Shown one piece after another: positions 51,099 to 63,809 of a stretch of 64,000 nucleotides of DNA. Below the pieces are notes generated by a model. That model did not search any database. It was not told the DNA's origin and saw only the letters and a program-made list of their open reading frames with translations. Position 1 is the first letter of the stretch, and each line of letters starts with the position of its first letter. The position numbers and the translations under genes are program-made. The DNA is from Stichopus chloronotus (Eukaryota > Echinodermata > Holothuroidea > Aspidochirotida > Stichopodidae): assembly GCA_021234535.1 (NCBI GenBank), contig CM037839.1, positions 28,597,475 to 28,661,474 of the forward strand, in the 5' to 3' direction.

Positions 51099-51129
51099 TG
51101 TATTTGATGTAACTTGCTTTTATTATGAC
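50952..51129 (-). CDS. CAAP1: CAAP1 coding exon 1 (5'UTR tail, ATG and residues 1-49)
   Basis: The exon runs from a strong acceptor (pyrimidine tract then TCGCAG, exon edge 51129) to donor AAA|GTAAAC (exon edge 50952). The ATG is at 51096-51098. An in-frame TAA lies 22 bases or so upstream inside the same exon, so this is the first usable start in this frame. The acceptor implies at least one upstream non-coding exon, which I could not place. The 49 coded residues are rich in Lys/Arg (KRKKK, GRKKK, KLKKEK), a possible nuclear localisation signal. This N-terminal part is not expected to be conserved between phyla. It ends in phase 0, matching exon 2. Confidence 0.8.
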
Positions 51130-53122
51130 CTGCGAGGGAAAAAAAAGAACATACTTATAGAAATTGCCACATATACATATATATATATTTTTCTCACAGT
51201 GGGAGTTTACTCTTCACAAACCTCCAAAATCCAAACAGTAAATTCTCACCAATTTTTATTGCATGAACATCCTGTATTTACATGGGTGTGGGAGGTTGAT
51301 TAACTTACTGCGCCAAAAAATGCAACAGCAAAACTAGAGATATAGTTTTACCTTAAAATAACATGTACATAACCTCAGTAAATAACATAGAAAGAAATGA
51401 CTGATTTTCATGTTGTTCCTCTGGCAAGGACACTACATTATCAGGTGTCCTGTAACTGGCCAGCACATAGATCATGATACTTACTGTAAATAACAAAACA
51501 GCGGCCAAGTCTCTCAAAGCTGTCAATCATTGTTATCTGAAAAGTTAATTCACTTTGATCTCATTGAAATAACTTTAGAAAGACAATTCACATGAATGAG
51601 ATGGAAGAAGTAAACCACAAAGAGTGGACTATATTACTGTAATAATCTTACTATGTATTAAAGTGTTGTTGCAATATACGAAAGTTTCGATATCAATAAA
51701 GAAAACATTTTTCCTTGTGTGTGCCAACAATATCACAATACGAAACAAATGAACAACTGAAAAAAATCTGTACATAAACTATGGAATGCATGCAGTTGCT
51801 ACATTGTGCATGATGTAAATCTAACCCTCTGGCCCTTGCCAAAATAGTTACGGTAACTATTAAATTTCGTATTTGCTTTTAAGTCCGTCCATTAGTATTA
51901 TTTCATCAGCATCAGTTTTGGGATTAGGCTCTGAACAATGTTGATGACAAATCTACAATAGCTTCAGTTTACAGTGTACAGACAGATGTTTGTGTAATCA
52001 TCCCAGCTTTACATTTTCATCGTATTTCTTGCCTGATTCTACTCTACTGGTGTAAAAATTGACTTCTAACTTTTAAGTATTTGCAGTGTTTTTACAATGA
52101 TTTCAAAATGTGTGTCACATACATGCCATTGTTCTGCAAATTTTGTGCCCCAAAGAATTAATATTGTATCTATCCTACAAATGAAATCTGTGACCTTATG
52201 CACGGTTCACAAGTCAATATAGTTTTTCTTTTTTAGACTAAAATCATGTGACAGAAATCCAAATACACAATGTGAACAAAGTCACACCATGTTACCAAAG
52301 TGACATAGGTAAACAAAGGAAATACCTGCAGGTTCAGCAGTTACGTGTCCCCTATTTAAATTATTGCAATGTTATGGCCCTAAAATCATGTAGAATTTAT
52401 GCACATTTACATTAAAAAGTTATATGAATAGGTGTACATATTCTAGTTTGTAGCGCTAACCAAAGATCATCTTAACCTTTACTCCCCAACTACCTTGAAA
52501 ACTACCGACTGTTTTTCATGCTACGAAACATTGTAACTAGGGTTAGGCAGTATCCCTGTATCCAAGTCGGTACCAGGTACAGGTAATAGCAGTATTAAAC
52601 GATTGTATTTAACATAGTACACATGGGTCATGGGTTCAATCCCTGCTTGGCAATGGTTTGCCATGTGTTTTTTCTTTCCTTTTTTTTTCTGTTGTTGAAA
52701 GTATTAATTTGAAAACCTTTGCTCAATTTCCTCCGTAGTGCAAATGCAATCCTCTATTTTCTGATTATAACTGAGACTGTATCAACTAATGATAACGATA
52801 ACAGAACTTTTTATGACCTTGAGACTGATCGTGACCACCAGTTGCCATTCGGGATACACATAGTGATATTTATTATCGCATGCAGGCTACACATGCTTCA
52901 ACATGCTATATACAGTAGGCTTACAGCAGGCAGGTTGTTTTTAACTATAAAACCAAGTAAAAGAGCAAATACAGACAAAAAAGTTCTTGGGAGGCATTTT
53001 GAAATGCGAACCTTTTCGGAGATCTCACATCTTCCTCTTCAGGCAATGTATACAAAAGTTTGAATCATGCAAGATGTACAAAGAAAACAACTTGACACTA
53101 GAGTGGTATTCATCAGTAGACG
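51130..53122. other. Upstream of the CAAP1 start exon; promoter not located
   Basis: The acceptor at 51130-51131 means the first exon and promoter lie further right. A short TA run is at about 51171-51189. The 114-codon frame at 52719-53063 is not recognised. A tRNA-like B box ('ggttcaatccc') at about 52633 may be a SINE trace. Confidence 0.45.
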
Positions 53123-53304
53123 CTTACAAAAAGGAACAACCAACTTCATGAGACACTGTGTGACCTACAAAAAGATGAAAGTGTCAAACTTTTTAAGTTT
53201 GATAAAGGGAATGGAATCATTATCTTGGACAGCTCTGACTGCTATGCGAAACTGGACAGCTTGATTTTTGACAACAATAAATTTGAAAAAAAAAAATTGT
53301 TTTA
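53123..53304 (+). pseudogene. Penelope-like retroelement fragment (N-terminal part of the RT region)
   Basis: One frame of about 60 codons has the pattern DLQKDESVKLFKFDKGNGIIILD followed by Ser-Asp-x-Tyr and 'NNKFEKKKLF', then a stop. Known: Penelope-like elements carry a conserved block of the form (K)PDKGNGVVI(L/M)Dr-x-x-Y with a following 'il.d..kF' at the start of their reverse transcriptase. The match in order and spacing is good. Flanks show no continuation of the polymerase; upstream and downstream frames are broken. Dead fragment. Confidence 0.6.
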
Positions 53305-53914
53305 AGCCAAACAAACCACACCCAATCATATCAAAGGAGAATTCTATCATTCCTTTTGTGAACAAGCTAGTTTGTGTCTTGAAGCAGCATTGACATCGAT
53401 TTTTTGTATTTCTAGAGAAAATTTCAACAAAACAAATTTTCAACGATTTTATGTAACAAAATAATTTGTAGGTAATGTTCAGTATTCAGATCACCTGACT
53501 TAAGAATTTATTGCTGAGTGGCGACTTGTCATTGAATTCTAGGCCACAAATGGCGAGTGGGGATGTTGAAACATGATCCAGAATTGGCAGAAATTTGGTC
53601 GCTGATTAAGTTGCTGTGTACAGTACTACTCTCAAACCTGCTGAAGTTGCACAAATGAAACTTTTTTCCCCCGCAGTTTCATGGGTTTTTTTGTTCATGC
53701 ATTTACTTGAGGACGTGAATACAAGTTATTGCATTACTACCACAGTATGTAGCACACACACCTCTTGTTTATAGCACTTTGAACACGAAAAAGAACCAGC
53801 ACTTTGACAAATACAGCTACTGATGTGCTGCAAATACCGGTACTGACTTTCCTGGTAAGGCCCAACCTAATTGTAACTGTGCATGTGTTGTAAGCTTTTG
53901 TTTCAACTGTACCA

Positions 53915-54411
53915 TTACAAGAAAGTCACGCTTTTCAAAATATTCAGGCCTGACGATTGATGAAAATATGATTTGGAAACAACATGTGAATGATTTACGT
54001 AATTCCCCCTTTAAGTATATTGGTATCTTTTATTACATAAGTTAAATTCTTCAAGCTAATACGGCAATTCAAACGTAACAATCCTCCCTTTACTATAGGC
54101 TTTCTTAGGCTATTGAAGTCTATGGCACTGCATATGCTTCAGTCCTTAAATCTCTCCGGACTCTACAAAATAGAATACCTAAGGTTTTCAAAAAGAAACA
54201 CAGGCAGTATTTGACCAATCAGCTGTACTTAAATTGTAATCTAAAATTTAAAGATATAGGTTATATATGTATTGCATGGGCACTTTTGTACGTAAATACT
54301 GTATTAATTTGTTACCAAAAGTGTTATCTAGTGTAATTACACCACCAAATGTTTCGAAAAATTCAATGGTTACCCGAAATAATTTCTTTTCTGTAATAAG
54401 TTCATAGAACG
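53915..54411 (+). pseudogene. Non-LTR retrotransposon 3' fragment (C-terminal RT region)
   Basis: Translating with frameshifts gives SKYSGLTIDENMIWKQHVNDL, matching the LINE block 'fLGv.iDe.l.W..Hi..l', then an IEVYGTAYASVLKSL segment followed by QNRIPKVF, matching 'YgI..WG......l..LQnr.iR.i'. It ends in a TRNNFFSVISS-stop stretch resembling the 'y.TR....n' C-terminus of Jockey/L2-like elements. Several stops and frameshifts lie between the blocks. No catalytic domain remains. It could come from the same family as the LINE at 59.4-61.9 kb, but the segments do not overlap. Confidence 0.72.
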
Positions 54412-57400
54412 TTACATGGTTAATTGCTTCTTCACAATTATTGATATAATATCTGGCATAATTTTCCCCTTAATGTATAACTGAGTGAGTCTCTTCAGTC
54501 ATTCTAAAACAATACAAAATCTTTTTTCCAGCTAGGCAGATACCACTTCGTCTAAGTTCTAGTTATTTCTCATACTACTCTTTTGACATTTCAGCAGATT
54601 TAAGTTTGCTCTTTTCTTTGTTTTCTTTGTTTTTTGCTTGCTTAGGTTTATTTTAAGGTCACTAGTTTTGATGAACAGTACCATTTTTTCTAGTGTCCTT
54701 CATATATCAAACACATGATACATTTCTCAGTGTGTACATATGAGAAACAAATGAATTGAAAATTCTTGATATTAGTCTTTTAGAGCTATGTGATGCTCGG
54801 ACAACCTGTAATGTGGGCAAACAGTGGTCAAAAGAAATTTCTGCATTCTTCAGTGAAGTTGTGTCATTATGTGACACTTGACACACTGAGATTAACTAGG
54901 CATAAGCTATGCTGTGGTCACAGAGCCTCCAACTTCACAGATTCAGGTAACTTAAGTCTAACTTTTACTGTGTTAAATCAATTTCTAATAAGGCATTACC
55001 AAACATTAGGCTACATGTAGCCCTTGAACAGGGCTGTGTGTTTCATTACAATGGCCTAAGCAGTAAGTGAGAGAGTATGGAATGTGAGAATGGAACGTAA
55101 ATGGTAACGAGCTTTAGGCCATGTACGGAACATTTATAGCATAGTACATGCACCAAACTGAAAATGCAATGCAAGAAGCAGCTTGACAAAGCTTTGACTG
55201 CCATACCTTGTAGTGACTTAAACTAATGTGGGAACACTGTTTATTTAATCGCCTTTGCTTGATTAGTCAACTTTAGGTATACTGCGTTTACACATAAGAG
55301 GTAGGCTAGGTCTAAAGCATCCTACTGTATTGGCAGTTGTCGCCTAATGTTACAACGTTCCAAATCATGACCATTCAATGGACTTGTTCATGACCATTTT
55401 TGTTGCTAACCTGTTCATAGGTAATTGTGGAAGGTCTACGCATAGGATTTGTTCAAAGGACACTCTTCATACAATGATTGTCATGCTAACACAGTGAGGT
55501 GCCCGAAGTTTGGCAGATTACATCATATCATTAACCCAAGCAAATGTTGGATAAAATAGCAGATTTTAAGGTACGGTTTCTACCAAACTAGTTCAAATTA
55601 TATTAAAAAGGAACTTCAAACTTACTTAAACAAAATAAGTAGATATATAGGGATTTTGAATTTCCAACAGCTAGAAATTCCAAGAGTTTTGTGTTAGAGG
55701 CACTAAGTTTTATCCATGCTACTGACAGTGACACAATCCTATTCGACTTCGAGGCATTTGGATATATGCTTCATGTTACTAAGGTTAGTCAATGTCATGG
55801 TTGGAAAAATGGTGAATTTCACAGGAGGCTAATTACAATATAATTGGATTTCCAGGGAAACCTAACATGGTGCCGAAGGCGTCATTCGATCACAAAGCGG
55901 TTACCATGCCAGCGTTGGGTCGAGGGACCCACAATATGGTCCCCCCTTGGGGGTTCTAGGTAAGAACCCCAGAGGGGATCCTGGGAACAAGGCCTCCAGA
56001 AACACAGCAATTTTAGCATTTTTTGATGTGTCTGAACCATTTGGAATCCATGCTAAATTTCAACTCTCTTAGTTGCAAAATGTTATTGTATCGGGTGAAA
56101 ACACAATGGTTCAATCAGAAAAAAATCATTGATACTGCTTCAAAATCAAAATGAAATGTTGCACATGTCCAGTAGAGTAAACTGTAATTACATACATTTT
56201 TTAACTTGAAATGTCCCGAACAGTCTCCAAATGAGTTTTTGTAAGTTGCAGGCTTCAGAGTTTTCCAAGGAACATTGAAATATTTTTTGCTTTGTTCACT
56301 GATCCTAGTCAGTTTAAAAGGTTTAGACTAAAGGTTTGAAGAAGCAGACTATTGGTTTCATGAAGGGTTTTGATCGTAGAAATATGCCTTCACATTTGCA
56401 TTTCTGTGAGGCGCAACATATCTGCTAGTTGTCATTCTGCAGATAATTTGCATCTATAGGCAGGCTGTTTTTTAATTGACATTGAATGTAGCAAAGTAGG
56501 TATACGTAGAATCTTCTGGAAATATTCGCTAACATCTTTTTTTCACGTATATAACTTGAAAAAATATTGATCATGAGTAAAAAATAATGGTATTTATTTA
56601 CAAGCATAGTAATTTACTTCAATTTTTGGTAAAGACTGAATGTGGATGAGGCATTTGGGATACACATTTGAATGTATTTATTTACCAATTATTTTTGGAC
56701 GAAACTATTTAGGAAACCACATGTATGATCTCTACCATTCTGTGATCAAAACAAGCATGGTATGTACACTACTGCGGCCTCTTTGTAAGCTGCGTCGATA
56801 TACCTGGGTATGGAATAGTCCGTGACTGGGGGTTACGGACAATTCCAAGCCACGTGCTTCAAGTTGTGCACAATAAAGATAAGTACTTTACTGGGCATAT
56901 CCTGCACAAGTTAGCATTGCAGTAAAAAGAAAAAAGTTTGCGACAATGAAAGATTAAAATTAAGTAACTATAGTACAAGACTTTAAAAAAAGTGAGAGAA
57001 TAACAAATATTCCATAATACCTATCTGGATAAACAGTTACAAGGCCGATGTGGATACATGTACTTTCCATCACATAAGGTAAATGAGAACAACAAAAAGA
57101 CGAGTGGATTACATGCTCTTTTCATCTCATTACTACAAATTGGAAACGTGCTTGTTAGAAGAAAAATAAAGTTAACTACACCTTTTCTGTAATTCCCGCC
57201 AAAAAAAAAAACCTCATTGATAAAAGGCAGGAAACAATGAGCTTAAGAAGGCTTTTACCCACAGTTTTGAGCCCATCCGCCTACATTTTGATTCTGCGCT
57301 GCGTTCTGTGTACAGGCTCTTTGCCTGTATATGCATACCTCCCAAGTGACCCGCATTTCGCGGGTTTGACTCCCATTTGAACACCCAAACCCACTGACCT

Positions 57401-59463
57401 GCCCAGCCCTCTGAAAGACTCTCATTTCCAATCTTTCCAGTCTTGGGAGTACCACGCACAAATATCAAGCACTGCAAACTTGCTGGAAACTTCCAACTCT
57501 ACACACACACTCAACTATTTCACAGTAGGCCTACATTCACTGATCGCACTACAATGCATCCTTCAAGTGCTATACGTTTGTTGTCGCAACACCCTAACCT
57601 TCGTAGCAGGTACGATCGTCGAACAGATAAGTTTTTCCACAAAATATTTCAACACCAACGCGTACGTGGGCAGTCCAATATAATCACACTGTGCATTTTT
57701 AACCCTGAAACGTCAAAAAACTTAACTGGAAGTGCGCAGTACAATTTCAGTGTTACTGTTGATATGCGACGCAACATGGTCAGACGATCGGTCTCCGGGT
57801 AGCATCAAACACTCGCAAAAATACTGAGTGGCCTCTGACTAACTACATGTACCACACCAGAAATTATGAATTATAATAACCGATGATAATTATCAGTTGG
57901 AGAAGTTTAACTTTTGTGAGTTCGTATCTGTATGGATATTTTTGGCTGCGACCCGAAGAAATTGTGTTGACTGATTTGCTGAAAAAGTGCCGGTTAAAAC
58001 CGTTTTTGTTTGATACAGTTTTTGGAATTTTCGAGAAACCGAAAACCGGTTACTATGAAAAAAACCGGTTAGTAACCGATCATGATTTTTTTTCCATTTC
58101 AAATTTTACTTTGATAAGGCATTCCACACTTTATAATGGCAAGTTTCTACTTATTGCTGGTGTGTTGAAGGGTTTGTTGAAAACTTGAGCTTTTGTTTAA
58201 TTTTTGACCAACAGTTGTGCGAATTCTTAACTCCGTGTGCGTACGTTAGTGCGTTATGCATATGGTCAGAGTAGATTTTGAAAAACCAGTTTTGATGTAA
58301 AAACCTGTTTTCACGGCCACCAAAACCGGTTTCCAATTTTTTTCTAACCATCACAGCCTTAGCTATGGGTCAAACGAATTCTTAATATAGCCTAGCACAG
58401 ACACATCAAACCAAAAACCTAGCCTAGGCTTGGGTTAGGCTAGGTCTAGTCCTTGTCACTTTATCCAAATGGTTGGCCAATTAGGCAGTTCGCCTTGCAA
58501 GTTGCAGACCCTCCTTGCAGACTTTCACCTTGCAGTAAGTTACTAAGTAACATTAACGTTACAGTAAGCTAACGCAAACGTTCAACTGATCGTTAATTAA
58601 CCCACCAATGATGATAACTTAGGCATTTGTCATCTCAGTCTTTGGTAATCAGTCCGCATGATTATCGGTAGTTATCTTTCGTGTATTTTTGTAGCACAAC
58701 GCAAAATTTGTGTCCTTGGCGTTTACTAGGTGTAACAGTCAGTAGTAGGCTAGGCATCCTATTGCACATTGGCTTTATTTTCAACATGTACTCTCTCATG
58801 CTTCATAGCTGTCATGAGCTATAATCTCTAAATTAACTGGATTGGCTGATCGCAATTCTCGAAAAAGAATGATGGAACCACCGGAAGTATAGTTTAAGCC
58901 ATATTGCTTCACTCAATATTGAACGCCAAAAAGGAACTAATCGGTATTCGTGTAACTTTGTGTTGCTACTTCTTATTTATTTCACATTTGAAAGGAAGGG
59001 TAAAAACTCGGTTAGCAAAAGTGTTAATCTCTCCCGATGCCTTCATATACAAATACAGAAAAGGTAAAAGAAGGATAAATGTATAAAACAAAATCCAAGA
59101 GTTGCAAAAATAAAAACAAACTGATTAAACACTCTAAACGTAGTTCGACATGAGGAAGTCTAAAAAACGATGGAACAAAAATAAATTGGAAACAGCGGAC
59201 GAATCTTAAACATTATTATTAGAAGAAGAATTAGACATAGTAAAAGAAAGAGACCTAAAAGGAACAGAGTGCTATTCAGCCTATGAGCAACCACGTCCTT
59301 TGTCCTTTGGAGAAGACGTCAGGTTTGGTCAGACGTCAGGTTTTTGGAACTAAACCAAAAAAAAAAGAAATTCTTGAAGAAGACGTCAGGTTGCAGGAAG
59401 GTAACCTTCCTGAATATCTCGGATGGTAATATTTCTTTCTAGGTAAAGAAGTGTAAGCTTTTG
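54412..59463. other. Non-coding stretch with repeat traces and a CpG-richer block at 57540-57800
   Basis: The block near 57330-57420 ('acccgcatttcgcgggtttg') has a short palindrome and looks like a repeat edge. 57540-57800 has raised CpG with a 119-codon frame (57443-57802) of no recognised family. It is a possible site for the missing CAAP1 first exon and promoter, offered only as a guess. Confidence 0.4.
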
Positions 59464-60009
59464 AGACTGTTTCGTTCTTCTGGATCTGCTACGGATTTTA
59501 ACAATTTTAAGAGACAGGAAGTTTCTGTGGATCGTTTGATCTCCAGTGCTAAGTTTGATTATGAGCAGATTGCTTCAAAGTTGAAGAGAAACCAAGGGCT
59601 TTCTTCTCATATGTTAGGTCTATAGAAAGTCAAGGATAGTGTTGCTCCTGTTCAAGATTCTTCTGGTAGCATTGTTAGCGATTGTCAAGGGATTGCAGAT
59701 AATTTGAATAATTACTTTTCTTCGGTGTTTACTTCTGCGGGCTTGGATGTCATTTCTGTTTGGGATTCTGGGGTCTCACGGTGATTTAATTTTGAGGAGG
59801 AGGAGGAGATTGTTTTAGAGAATTTTAAAAAAATAAAGTTGATCAAGGCTTCTGGACCAGATTTTGTCTATTCCTTCGATCTGAATAAATTTGCTCATAT
59901 TCTTTGTTATCCACTTTCCGTGATTTTCAACAAATCAATGCATAGGGGTTCTGTTCCAAACGACTGGAAGAGTGAACATGCTACTCCTTTTTGGATTACG
60001 ATAGCATAT

Positions 60010-60993
60010 CGTAATTTAATGCAGCCGTACTCTCCTTTTGCGAATTTCTTATGTTAAGCCTTTGTTTTGATTGCGCTAAGTTTTAATCACTCCCTAGCCT
60101 CGTACGCCGTGAAAACAAAGACCATAGATTTCTCAAAAGATATCACTAATCATTTCCGATGAACTCGTGAAATTTGTTTCGCAAATTTAGTTCAATATAA
60201 TGATTACAAATATAGACAAATCAATAAATACTGGTATTCGATTTTGAATTTTTGGTACGAGTGCGGTGGATGGATACAGCTACTTGCGTGACGTACCAAC
60301 ATGCAGTAGAGTACGCATATGTAACATGCACAGACTCTGCACATCGACTAAGATACACCTAACTTTTACGTACACATGGGCAGTAATCCTACAAATTACC
60401 GTGTCGCGTAAGGTCTTCAGTAATTTGGTTACATCTTAAGCAGTACTCTTGCAGGATTACATAATTTCAAAATGTGGGTACAGAAAAATAAAATTTAGGT
60501 AAAAAGTTACTACAGACCTAGGCGACGGTCGGTAATTATTTTCATTAGGTCTCATGCTGTTCACAACATTGCCATTGGCTCATTTTGCGATATCAGATAG
60601 GCTAGCCTATGTAGGATAAACTTAGTGGTTGGCTATCAAACTTAACGTTAGTGTAAGTTATGCCTAAGACCTAATAAATGTGCCCGGGTCTGTTCGAGAA
60701 GCGCAAGTAGAGGGGTGTTATTTGAAGGTTTCTGTCATTGGAAGGTTAAACATTTTGACAAATTTGAGCTACGGTATCATCAGGTAGCCTACTGTTTAAA
60801 GAAGGTCTAATACTGGCGTAGTAAAACTGAAAATTGTGATAGCACGCAAATCACGACCCTTGTAATTCCAACAATTGAAGCTGCAGCCTTCGATTAATTT
60901 GCCTCCATCAGCTGTAGGCCTATCAGAATCTCATGTGTATGGTGAAACATATTGTAATCCTTGAAACCATCGGTTTTTTATTTTAAAATGATA
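60010..60993. mobile_element. About 1-kb insertion inside the LINE, 7-bp target duplication
   Basis: The insert is flanked by AGCATAT (60003-60009 and 60994-61000). Removing the insert and one copy rejoins the LINE frame so that the stretch from 'TPFW' to 'NYRP' has 17 residues, the spacing of the family pattern 'TPifKkG......NYRP'. The inserted DNA has no recognised open frame, no terminal inverted repeat and no poly(A) end that I can see. Its class is unknown. Confidence 0.6.
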
Positions 60994-61057
60994 AGCATAT
61001 AGTATTCCCTGTAACTATAGACCTGAAACCTTACCAGTGCTGTTTCCAAGGCCATGG

Positions 61058-61076
61058 AGTGGGGGGGGGGGGGGGT
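61058..61076. repeat. Poly-G run inside the LINE
   Basis: An uninterrupted G run of about 16 sits within the LINE reverse transcriptase region, directly after the TSAVSKAME block, and breaks its frame. Other G or C runs of 9 or more occur near 97, 5130, 12370, 26868, 30455 and 13045. Confidence 0.8.
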
Positions 61077-61887
61077 GATCAACCATTTCAATATTAATTT
61101 GTTGTTGAATCGTTCCCATCTTGTTTTTTGTCAGACAAGTTCTTGTTTGACTGACCTTTGAAATTCTTTGAAGATGTTACTAGTTCTTCGGATAGTTACA
61201 AGCCGGTTGAGGTTGTACTTTAAGACTTCCAAAGCCTTCAGCAAGGTCCCTCAAAGTCGCTTACTACTTAAATTGCAAGGTCAGGGTTTGATGGTGGAAT
61301 TGATTGAGTGGTCGTAAGCTGAGAGTAGTCTTTAGTGGCCACACGTACTTCTGATTAGGCAAATGTTTCTAGTGGTCCTTTGTTATTTCTGGCATATATT
61401 AGTTGTTATTTCTGGCATATGTTAGTGATCTGGATGATACTGTTGGTTCTTCGGTCAAGAAATTTGCTGATGATATGACAGTATACTCTGAAATGCTCTA
61501 AAAATACTTAATCTTACATCTCTTGAGCTTAGGCGTTTTTATGGTGATCTGCTTAAAGTGTTTGAAATTGTTCTCGGTGTTGATAAATTATTTTTTGAAT
61601 GAGGTTTTTTTTCACTTGTCTAATTAAAGGAGTTCTCGCGGTAACAGATTTAAACTCCCACAGGCTGGATGTTACAAAATACTTCTCACAAATAGTTGTT
61701 GATGAATGGAATGATCTGCCAGATTGAGTCTGTGGTGATGTCTCAGAGTGTTAATGCCTATAAGAATGCACTTAGAGAAATATTTAAGGCCGGTAGTGTG
61801 GAAGATTTTGACTGTTTCCATCTGGGAATGTCTTCTCTTTCAGGGTCTTTCTATGAGGAAATATTGTCCTGTCTTACCCTTTACTAA

Positions 61888-62963
61888 CTGTTCTAAACTA
61901 AACCTACTCAACTAGGCTACGTGGCACGGCGTTCTCTAGCATTCACTCCTACTGGAAAATCTCAACGGATGACATTTCGCCGGTCTGGGATTGAGAAGTG
62001 ATGTCCAACTACTTGTTGAATAGTCAGTGCAGAATAAGGATTTCTCTTTCAAATTATAGTGAAGTATGTGGATAATTTGATCTTCTATCCCATTAAAAAT
62101 TAAAGTTTGGTGTTATGCAGTACATTTCAAAAACAACACTATCGAATAGACGTCATTATTTCCCAAGTCCCAAACCGAGTTCCTTCAAACTTTGCGAGTA
62201 GGCTACCTGATTTTTTTAGAGATTCAATTCGATATTTTTCAATTCGATATGTTTGCAGATGACAACATAAGCTCTCCGTGACACAAAATTTAATTTACAC
62301 AATGATCTATAATCAACAATTTAAGATACAGCGATTTTACCATACATTTGGTATGTACTGCATCTAGGCTATGCACATACGTATTCGCGCAGGTGATCAC
62401 AAACTTGCCATCGTTTTATTTGGCGTAAATAGTCCTTGCATGTACGTGTATAGTAGCACCGCAATTGTCTAAGATTTGCCAAGTAGCCTACATGACTAAT
62501 TTACGAAATTTTATGGTGCAAAACTGATACCAATGGATAGAAGATAACATATTCCTATTTCCTTCTATCTGAATAAAAACTTAGTTGTTTTGCAATGTCT
62601 CGATTTAATACTGGATGATTTTGCGGGGTGTCTGAACACACGTAGCCTACAAACCTTTCGTAAAAAGAGTCAAATTTCAGCTTTTACATAACCTTGTTCA
62701 CTGAACTGGACATCAAGAGCCTATGTCTTTGTAACTACTTTTCGTGACTCTAACGGTTTGGTAGTTTGTAACTATTGAGATAATAGGCTTTAAAAATCAT
62801 CTCTTTTAGCTCATCAGTATTCAAAACCCATGACGTCAGTTTGGGTCATTTCATACATGAAACAACATGCATGAAATGTTAAAGATGGAAGCTCTTTTTG
62901 AACAGTTGCTGATTAAACGTATTGGTTAAAGAGGGTGCTCTAGTAACTTTTGGAGGAATTGAC
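61888..62963. other. Non-coding stretch
   Basis: AT-rich sequence between the LINE relic and the 150-bp tandem repeat. No gene, element end or structural signal seen. Confidence 0.55.
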
Positions 62964-63345
62964 CACTTAAGAATTGCTGATCTGTTGTTAGGGGCATGCA
63001 AAGAATGTACTTGCAAAGTTTCATCGATGTACTCAATATGTGCTTTAAATGTGCAAAAAAAAAGAAGAAAAAGTGCCATCTTTATGGCATTCTTAAATGC
63101 CTTTTGCGACAAATTCAACACCTAAGAATTGCTGATCTGTTACAAGGGGCATGCAAAGAATGTACTTTGCAAATGCTCATCGATGTACTCAATGTGGGAT
63201 TTTACTATGACAACCACGCCTATTAAGGTCGTTATTACGTGCCATTTGCACCATTTTATGCACTTAAGAACATCAGATCTGTAATCAGTAGCATGAAATT
63301 GACCAGACTGCAATATTTTCGTGGATATACTCAAAGATGTAATTT
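62964..63345. repeat. Tandem repeat, unit about 150 bp, about 2.6 copies
   Basis: Units begin 'cacttaagaattgctgatct' at 62964, a close copy at 63119 and a more diverged one at 63261. Units 1 and 2 share long blocks such as 'ggggcatgcaaagaatgtac' and 'catcgatgtactcaat'. The frames at 62922-63334 are shadows of the repeat. Confidence 0.85.
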
Positions 63346-63809
63346 AAACGTTTTTTTTTTCCGGGGGGAGGGTTTGGGGTCATTTAACCCTCCCAAACAT
63401 GGAGTCGCATGATTTTCAAAGCTTAAGAATGTCCATTCCTACGTTACCACACCACCTCATTTCCATTCATGCAAGCAAACCTTTTGTACTCGAGATGTGA
63501 ATTAAATCTTCGCTAGGTCCCGGTAAATTTTGGCTGTAAAAATTATTAATTATATAATTCGTTTTTTTGTTGTTGAAAATATAACTATATACAGTACAGT
63601 AATTGTCAGTGGGAGCGAAATATTTTCAAGGCATTTTGTGAGAATAGATGCAGAGGGCAGCGGCCTGAGTCTCTCGTGCATAAAGAGATTTATAGTCATA
63701 AAAATTCTGCCTCTTTAGACTGAGCGTCATGACTTGGCCGATGGCGTCAAGACTTAAATTTGGCGATTTTTTGTAATGATAGACAATCACAAATAACAAA
63801 TTTACTGAC

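Larger units (their letters stand above)
59464..61887 (+). pseudogene. Decayed CR1/L2-like LINE (reverse transcriptase), split by an insertion
   Basis: The first part (59464-60002) reads YEQIASKLKRNQ, then IADNLNNYFSSVFT, then KASGPDFVYSFDL and PLSVIFNKSMHRGSVPNDWK. These are the RT-leading blocks typical of CR1/L2-type LINEs ('iA..lN.yF.SVFt', 'kSPGpDgi', 'PLs.IFn.S...G.vP..WK'). The second part (from about 61001) holds NYRP, TSAVSKAME, SCLTDL, then DFQKAFSKVPQSRLL and KFADDMTVYSEM, where FADD is the catalytic box. The C-terminal part (61632-61887) has VVDEWNDLPD and YKNALREIF, matching the usual 'rvvn.WN.LP....sv..Fk' tail. Stops at 59630 and 59785, frame changes and an internal deletion before 61630 make it non-functional. 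Confidence 0.85.

Noticed and set aside
52600..52660. tRNA gene suggested by the B-box-like 'ggttcaatccc'
   Set aside because: No A box, acceptor stem or anticodon arm could be folded around it; at most a SINE remnant.
57443..57802. 119-codon plus-strand frame in a CpG-richer block
   Set aside because: No recognisable motif, no splice support, and it starts inside a repeat-like segment.
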